Origin: JBHIER01 sp046760705 [NCBI: bacterium] | GTDB taxonomy: Bacteria > JBHIER01 > G020348925 | Assembly (NCBI GenBank): GCA_046760705.1 | Contig: JBHIER010000059.1 | Span: 1-11,434, forward strand | Reading direction: 5' to 3' | DNA: 11,434 nt | In this document: positions 7,715 through 11,434 of the stretch, piece by piece | Position numbering within the stretch: the first letter of the stretch is position 1 | How the letters are laid out: the number at the start of each line of letters is the position of its first letter | Translations under genes and position numbers: made by a program | Notes under the pieces: generated by a model | What the model was told of the DNA's origin: nothing | Seen by the model: only the letters and a program-made list of their open reading frames with translations | Database searches by the model: none

Positions 7715-7752
7715 GCGGTCTCTTGTCAAGGGAAATTTTATAAAAAATCTTT
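7701..7752 (-). promoter_or_regulatory. strong sigma70-type promoter for the lipoprotein/LysM unit
   Basis: On the minus strand: -35 TTGACA (7724-7729), exactly 17 bp, -10 TAATAT (7701-7706). Upstream of the -35, bases 7731-7752 are very AT-rich (GATTTTTTATAAAATTT), like an UP element. The start site would be near 7694, leaving a leader of about 74 nt before the lipoprotein ATG. Six of six -35 bases and five of six -10 bases match consensus. Confidence 0.85.
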
Positions 7753-7790
7753 TGTCCTCTTCTTGGCCCCCTTTTGTAGACCCTTTGGTT

Positions 7791-7819
7791 ATGGCTTAAT
7801 ACCTTGATAATCAAGCCAT
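7791..7819 (-). terminator. hairpin downstream of aspS, no U-run
   Basis: ATGGCTT (7791-7797) and AAGCCAT (7813-7819) form a 7-bp stem. An overlapping perfect 13-bp palindrome, CTTGATAATCAAG, lies at 7803-7815. It sits 15 bp past the aspS stop in transcription direction, but the minus strand continues AACCAAAGGG with no U-tract, so a classical intrinsic terminator is not supported. It could protect the mRNA 3' end, pause polymerase or bind a protein. Confidence 0.25.
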
Positions 7820-7833
7820 TACAGGCAAAACGG

Positions 7834-9621
7834 CTAAGTCCTCCGGGACAGGCACAGGCCCAGCTCTCTCAGTTGTTCCTCGCTCACCATCGAGGGCGAA
7901 TCATCCAAGAGGGAGGCTGCGCTGGTGGTTTTGGGGAAGGCGATGACGTCGCGGATCGAAGCCCGTCCGGCCAGAATCATGACCAATCGGTCGAACCCGA
8001 AGGCGATGCCACCGTGAGGGGGAGCGCCATATTCTAAGGCATCCAACAGAAAGCCGAACTTCTCCTTGGCCTCCTCTTCGCTGATGCCCAGGGCTCGGAA
8101 CATGCGGTTCTGGACCTCCCGCCGATGGATCCTGATGGAGCCGCCGGCGATCTCGTGTCCGTTGAGGACCAGATCGTAAGCCTTGGCCTTGGCCTTTTCC
8201 GGGTGCGTGGCCAGAAGTTCGATGTCCTCCTCCCGAGGTGCGGTGAACGGATGGTGGGCGGCCGCGTATCGTTCCCGCTCCTGGTCGTACTCCAAAAGGG
8301 GGAAGTCGGTAACCCACAGGTGTCGGTGGGACTTCTCCGGGATCAACCCCCGTTCTTTGGCCAGCTCTGTGCGCAAAAAGGAGAGGGCCTCGGCCACGAC
8401 CTTCGGCTGGTCGGCCACCAAGAGGATCAGATCCCCCCTCTGAGCATTGAACGCTCTCACCATCTGTTGGAGATCTTGGGGGGAGAAGAATTTTGCCAGG
8501 GCAGTATCGATGGCGGTATCGCCTATCTTTATGGGGGAGAGGCCTTTAGCTCCGAAGATCTTGATCTCTTCGGCCAGTCGATCGATCCCTCTCCGCGACA
8601 GATCGGCGGCCCCATCCACCTTGATGCCCTTGACCTGACCGCCATCTTTGAGAACCTGGGTGAAGATCCGGAAATCGCCTCTCATAGCCACATGGCTGAC
8701 ATCCACTAAGCTCATGCCGAATCGGATGTCGGGGCGGTCTGTTCCGTATGCGGCGATGGCCTCATCGTACGACATCCGGGGAAAAGGGCGCTGGATGGCT
8801 ATGCCCAGTACTTCCTTGAAGGTGTACTCCATCATCCGTTCGACCACATCGTAGATATCTTCGGGCTCGACAAAGGAGAGCTCCATGTCGATCTGAGTAA
8901 ATTCGGGTTGGCGGTCGGCCCGCAGGTCTTCGTCTCGAAAGCATTTGGCAATCTGATAATATTTGTCAAAGCCGGCCACCATGAGGATCTGTTTGTAGGT
9001 CTGGGGTGACTGGGGCAGAGCGTAGAATTTGCCCTTAAAATTTCGGCTGGGCACCAGATAGTCCCTGGCCCCCTCCGGGGTACTCTTCATCAGAACTGGC
9101 GTTTCGATCTCCACAAAGCCTTCGCGGTCCAGAAAACGGCGCACCGCTTGATAGACCCTGTGCCGGAGCAAAATGGCGCCTTGCAGAACCGGACGCCTCA
9201 GGTCGAGGTAGCGGTATTTTAGCCGCAGATCCTCCTTGGCCCCGGACTCATCCTCGATGAGAAAAGGTGGGGTCTTGGATGGATTCAACACCCTCAGTTC
9301 CTCGGCCAAGACTTCGATCTCGCCGGTGCTCAGATGGGGGTTGACCATGCCCTCGGGCCGCGCTCTCACGAGGCCTCTGACGGCAATGACATATTCTGTC
9401 CCGAGGGTACCAGCTTTCTGGTGAATCTCTTCGTCCTCCTGGGGGTTGAAGACGATTTGGGTCAGGCCGTACCGGTCCCGAAGATCGATGAAGATCAGTC
9501 CACCGTGATCCCGTCGGCTGTGAACCCAACCCATCAGCACCACCTCTCGGCCCGCATCCTGGAGTTGCAAGTCCCCGCAGGTGTGGGTCCGCCTCAGCCC
9601 TTTCATGGTAGCAACGTGCAT
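7834..9621 (-). CDS. aspS: aspartyl-tRNA synthetase, predicted non-discriminating (AspRS)
   Basis: A 595-residue bacterial-type class II synthetase. An OB-fold anticodon-binding domain covers about 10-110 (GWVHSRRDHGGLIFIDLRD). The catalytic core includes QSPQTYKQ at 204-211, motif 2 around FRDEDLRADRQPEFTQ at 228-243, a GAD insertion domain at about 300-415, and motif 3 GIAFGFDRL at 538-546. It charges tRNA-Asp with aspartate in the cytosol. H39 (in RRDHGG) and G91 (in RPEG) are the residues described for non-discriminating AspRS; discriminating E. coli-type enzymes have Leu and Lys there. It may therefore also make Asp-tRNA-Asn for GatCAB. Start choice is uncertain: ATG 9621 has GGGA 5 nt upstream; ATG 9606 (MKGLRRTH) aligns well with family N-termini; TTG 9639 is also open. 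It follows hisS after 29 nt, probably on one mRNA. Confidence 0.97.
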   Translation of the reverse strand: MHVATMKGLRRTHTCGDLQLQDAGREVVLMGWVHSRRDHGGLIFIDLRDRYGLTQIVFNPQEDEEIHQKAGTLGTEYVIAVRGLVRARPEGMVNPHLSTGEIEVLAEELRVLNPSKTPPFLIEDESGAKEDLRLKYRYLDLRRPVLQGAILLRHRVYQAVRRFLDREGFVEIETPVLMKSTPEGARDYLVPSRNFKGKFYALPQSPQTYKQILMVAGFDKYYQIAKCFRDEDLRADRQPEFTQIDMELSFVEPEDIYDVVERMMEYTFKEVLGIAIQRPFPRMSYDEAIAAYGTDRPDIRFGMSLVDVSHVAMRGDFRIFTQVLKDGGQVKGIKVDGAADLSRRGIDRLAEEIKIFGAKGLSPIKIGDTAIDTALAKFFSPQDLQQMVRAFNAQRGDLILLVADQPKVVAEALSFLRTELAKERGLIPEKSHRHLWVTDFPLLEYDQERERYAAAHHPFTAPREEDIELLATHPEKAKAKAYDLVLNGHEIAGGSIRIHRREVQNRMFRALGISEEEAKEKFGFLLDALEYGAPPHGGIAFGFDRLVMILAGRASIRDVIAFPKTTSAASLLDDSPSMVSEEQLRELGLCLSRRT

Positions 9622-9650
9622 CCTTTTCCCGTTCTGCAACTACGAAGGCC

Positions 9651-10988
9651 CTATTCTGGCCGACTTTTTGTGAGACGTTCTCTCAGGTAGGCGATCAAAG
9701 AGCTGCGCGGGACCCTTATCTGTTGGCCAGACTCCATCTCCTTCACGCTGATCTGGCCGCTGTCCAGTTCATCCGGCCCCAGAATGAGGACGAAGGGGAT
9801 GCCCTTCCTGTGGGCGTAGGTGAACTGTCTCTTTAAGTTGTCGCCCTCGAAATAGGTCTCGGCATTGATTCCGCCATCTCGCAACTCCTTGAGCACCTTA
9901 AGGTTTTGGTCGATGGTCTCCTCGTTAAAGAGGGTCACCAATACCTGGGTCTTCGTCTTCACTTTCTCCAGCATGTTCAACTGCTGCATGGCGGTGTCGA
10001 TACGGTCCAGGCCGATGGTCGTGCCTGTGGCCGGCATGTCGACCCCACTGAAGAGGCCGATCAGCTCGTCGTATCTTCCGCCTCCGGCCAAGCTTCCGAT
10101 GTGTGGCCGGTCTGGCAGCACCGTCTCGAAGATAGGGCCGGTGTAGTAATCGAGGCCCCGGGCCAAGTGAAGGTCAAAGGTGCATCTCTGCTGGGGAACT
10201 CCCAGACCCTTCACACAGGCGAACAATTCTCGCATCTCACCCAGTCCGGCCGCGCCGATCTCACTTGCGCGGAGCTCCTTTTCAATCTCCCTGAAGACCG
10301 TCTCGATGTCGCCGGAAATCTGCAGCACCTTGATGAGCTTCTGGACCGATGCTTCGGGAATTTGACACCTTCTCATCTCCTCCTTTACACCATCCAGGCC
10401 CACCTTTTCCAGTTTGTCGATGCAGCGGCAGACCTCGGCGATTGGCCACTGATCACCGCAGGCATATTCGACGACGCCGGCCAAAATCTTGCGGTTGTTG
10501 ATCCGGATGCGGAAGGTTTCAAATCCCAGGTTCGTTAACACCTCGCAGGTCAGGGCGATGATCTCTGCGTCCACCAGCATGGAACCGCTCCCCACCGTGT
10601 CGACATCGCACTGGTAGAACTCCCGGAATCGGCCCTGTCTGAGCTGGGGTTTGTCCGCCCGCCACACAGGCTGGATCTGATAGCGCTTAAAAGGTTTGGG
10701 GAGGTTAGGGTAGAGGGCGATTACCCGTGACAAAGGCACGGTGAGATCGTATCGCAGAGCGACCTCGTACCCACCTTTGTAGTCGAGGCGGTAGATGAGC
10801 TTTTCGCCCTCTTCGCCGTACTTTCCCGTCAGCACGTCCCAGTATTCCAGGGCCGGGGTTTCCAGGGGTTCGAAGCCATACTTCTCGAAGGTCGACTTCA
10901 TCACCCCAATGATCCGATCGCGGTGGATCATCTCCTCGGGGAGAAAATCCCGCGTACCTCTGAAGACTCTGGGCTCAATGACACCCAT
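9651..10988 (-). CDS. hisS: histidyl-tRNA synthetase (HisRS)
   Basis: A 445-residue class II synthetase. Seen: GTRDFLPEEM at 11-20, RYDLTVPLSR at 79-88, motif 2 around RYQIQPVWRADKPQ at 102-115 continuing to GRFREFYQCDVD, the HisRS-specific LARGLDYYTG at 275-284, GGGRYDEL at 302-309, motif 3 ATGTTIGLDR at 320-329, and a C-terminal anticodon-binding domain at about 346-440. It attaches histidine to tRNA-His in the cytosol. Motif 2 is of the YQIQPVWRADxPQ / FYQCDVD type that I associate with eukaryotic and Bacteroidetes-like HisRS, not the common bacterial FxIGPMFRxERPQ / FHQ form. ATG has GAGG 8 nt upstream. It is the first gene behind the promoter at 11093-11121. No T-box or His-rich leader peptide was found. 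Confidence 0.97.
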   Translation of the reverse strand: MGVIEPRVFRGTRDFLPEEMIHRDRIIGVMKSTFEKYGFEPLETPALEYWDVLTGKYGEEGEKLIYRLDYKGGYEVALRYDLTVPLSRVIALYPNLPKPFKRYQIQPVWRADKPQLRQGRFREFYQCDVDTVGSGSMLVDAEIIALTCEVLTNLGFETFRIRINNRKILAGVVEYACGDQWPIAEVCRCIDKLEKVGLDGVKEEMRRCQIPEASVQKLIKVLQISGDIETVFREIEKELRASEIGAAGLGEMRELFACVKGLGVPQQRCTFDLHLARGLDYYTGPIFETVLPDRPHIGSLAGGGRYDELIGLFSGVDMPATGTTIGLDRIDTAMQQLNMLEKVKTKTQVLVTLFNEETIDQNLKVLKELRDGGINAETYFEGDNLKRQFTYAHRKGIPFVLILGPDELDSGQISVKEMESGQQIRVPRSSLIAYLRERLTKSRPE

Positions 10989-11011
10989 TCGGTCGGCCTC
11001 AATATTGTAGC

Positions 11012-11030
11012 GCCCAGTTTCCTACTGGGC
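11012..11030 (-). other. leader hairpin upstream of hisS
   Basis: On the minus strand GCCCAGT-AGGAA-ACTGGGC is a perfect 7-bp, GC-rich stem with a 5-nt loop in the hisS 5' leader, 11 nt before the GAGG ribosome site. No U-run follows, so it is not a terminator. It may affect leader stability or translation. Confidence 0.35.
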
Positions 11031-11061
11031 AGAAATGCATCCGAAAGGACAATAATGCGCT

Positions 11062-11075
11062 TGAACATGCGTTCA
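11062..11075. promoter_or_regulatory. TGAAC-N4-GTTCA dyad downstream of the hisS promoter
   Basis: A perfect 5+5 inverted repeat with a 4-bp centre lies about 10-25 nt into the predicted hisS transcript. The core GAAC-N4-GTTC equals the Gram-positive-type LexA (DinR) box core. Position would suit a roadblock repressor, but hisS is not a usual SOS gene, so this may be chance. Confidence 0.25.
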
Positions 11076-11092
11076 TATAAAGACGGAACATA

Positions 11093-11121
11093 AAAATAAG
11101 GGGAATCTCAGGGCGTGTCAA
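11093..11121 (-). promoter_or_regulatory. promoter of hisS-aspS
   Basis: On the minus strand: -35 TTGACA (11116-11121, perfect), 17-bp spacer, -10 TATTTT (11093-11098, four of six). The start would fall near 11086, giving a leader of roughly 97 nt before the hisS ATG. The weak -10 suggests moderate activity. Confidence 0.65.
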
Positions 11122-11268
11122 CCGAAAAGTCGTGGCAGATTTGAACTGGTCCGCCGGGCAGGGGCGGTTGGGGTGCTTTGCTGAAGGGGTGAGGGAGGAG
11201 GTTCGGGGGCTTTCGTATCATTCCATTAAAGGTTTTTGATGAGGTTGGATACCTTGTGCCTGCTGCAG
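11122..11268. other. non-coding stretch upstream of the hisS promoter
   Basis: No gene is supported here. The + strand is G-rich, with tracts at 11156-11158, 11161-11164, 11170-11173, 11186-11189, 11193-11195 and 11205-11209, which could form G-quadruplex structures just upstream of the hisS -35. GTTCAAATC (minus strand, about 11138-11146) resembles a tRNA T-loop, but the flanks do not form a tRNA. Confidence 0.4.
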
Positions 11269-11331
11269 TCAGACCTTCGGTGAAAAACGCTTGACTTTTG
11301 ATGAACCCTGTATTATAATTGGGTCACGCAT
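11269..11331 (-). CDS. possible 20-codon micro-ORF
   Basis: ATG at 11331 runs 20 codons (MRDPIIIQGSSKVKRFSPKV) to TGA. It is preceded at 4 nt by AAAGGAGG (11336-11343), a complete match to the anti-Shine-Dalgarno and among the best ribosome sites in the window. A TATAAT lies upstream (11367-11372) with a poor -35 (TTAGAA) 17 bp before it. The peptide is basic and matches nothing I recognise; it contains no histidine, so it is not a his-attenuator leader. The strong ribosome site is the only real support. It overlaps a rightward promoter on the other strand. Confidence 0.2.
   Translation of the reverse strand: MRDPIIIQGSSKVKRFSPKV
11291..11319 (+). promoter_or_regulatory. near-consensus rightward sigma70 promoter
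   Basis: On the plus strand: TTGACT (11291-11296), exactly 17 bp, TATAAT (11314-11319), with 11 of 12 hexamer bases at consensus. The start would be near 11326. It is the only clear plus-strand promoter and points out of the window, through a terminator that works leftward. It may drive an antisense or small RNA, or a plus-strand gene outside the window with a structured leader. Confidence 0.65.
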
Positions 11332-11370
11332 AAAGCCTCCTTTCTGCTTTGTGTTTTTCATACATAATTA

Positions 11371-11410
11371 TAAAAAAACATCTCGGAATTTCTAAAAAAT
11401 TCCGAGATGT
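11371..11410 (-). terminator. strong intrinsic terminator of a leftward gene outside the window
   Basis: Arms 11378-11391 and 11397-11410 form a perfect 14-bp stem with a 5-nt loop. On the minus strand the stem is followed directly by a run of T (11377 down to 11372). On the plus strand it is followed by GGGGGG, so it works leftward only. It implies a minus-strand gene ending just right of 11434 or in the last bases of the window. Confidence 0.85.
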
Positions 11411-11434
11411 GGGGGGCAGTTTGAAGGGGGCAGA

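Noticed and set aside
10926-11068. 46-codon ORF from ATG 11068 overlapping the hisS start
   Set aside because: It has no ribosome site, overlaps hisS in another frame and shows no recognisable motif.
10989-11092. T-box or His-attenuator control of hisS
   Set aside because: No T-box AGGGTGGNACCGCG-like sequence and no terminator/antiterminator pair. A 25-codon leader frame (ATG 11076) has one His codon and no Shine-Dalgarno.
11101-11160. tRNA-like 3' fragment (GTTCAAATC with GCC on the minus strand)
   Set aside because: The T-stem pairs at only three of five positions. There is no matching acceptor stem, anticodon arm or CCA end.
11291-11320. Leftward promoter using the same TATAAT (it also reads TATAAT on the minus strand)
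   Set aside because: The minus strand has no acceptable -35 at 16-18 bp upstream; the plus-strand reading has a near-perfect -35 at 17 bp.
1-11434. CRISPR array, insertion sequence, prophage, toxin-antitoxin or defence system
   Set aside because: No spaced repeat array, transposase, integrase or toxin-like ORF was seen. Every substantial gene belongs to a housekeeping or envelope family.

Overview
The window is a run of housekeeping and cell-envelope genes from a diderm (Gram-negative) bacterium. All supported genes lie on the minus strand, so transcription runs from right to left. The diderm inference rests on an outer-membrane-type lipoprotein next to a secreted LysM protein. The lineage cannot be fixed from sequence alone. 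An AspRS with non-discriminating residues, a eukaryote/Bacteroidetes-like HisRS and a PgpH-type c-di-AMP phosphodiesterase argue against a gammaproteobacterium such as E. coli. They would fit a deltaproteobacterial-grade or candidate-phylum organism.

In transcription order: (1) The right edge (11269-11434) has a very clear leftward intrinsic terminator that must end a gene outside the window, a near-consensus rightward promoter, and a 20-codon micro-ORF behind a perfect Shine-Dalgarno. (2) A consensus -35 promoter at 11093-11121 drives hisS and then aspS, two class II aminoacyl-tRNA synthetases. (3) After a 213-bp gap with the best promoter in the window (TTGACA-17-TAATAT, AT-rich upstream DNA, palindrome over the -10) comes a two-gene envelope unit: a small coiled-coil lipoprotein and a secreted coiled-coil protein with two LysM domains. 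(4) A terminator-like hairpin separates this from phoH, pgpH, ybeY and two tandem CorC/HlyC-family membrane proteins. The last of these is cut by the left window edge.

The phoH-pgpH-ybeY part is tightly packed (11-nt overlap, then a 1-nt gap). It combines a PhoH ATPase, a membrane HD phosphodiesterase for c-di-AMP and the YbeY RNase, a gene neighbourhood found in many bacteria. The CorC-like proteins (DUF21 + CBS pair + CorC domain) probably act in divalent cation efflux or homeostasis.

No mobile element, CRISPR array, tRNA, rRNA or defence system was found, and I see no convincing undescribed system. The parts most worth a second look are the lipoprotein/LysM unit with its promoter, the predicted misacylating AspRS, and the convergent signals at the right edge.
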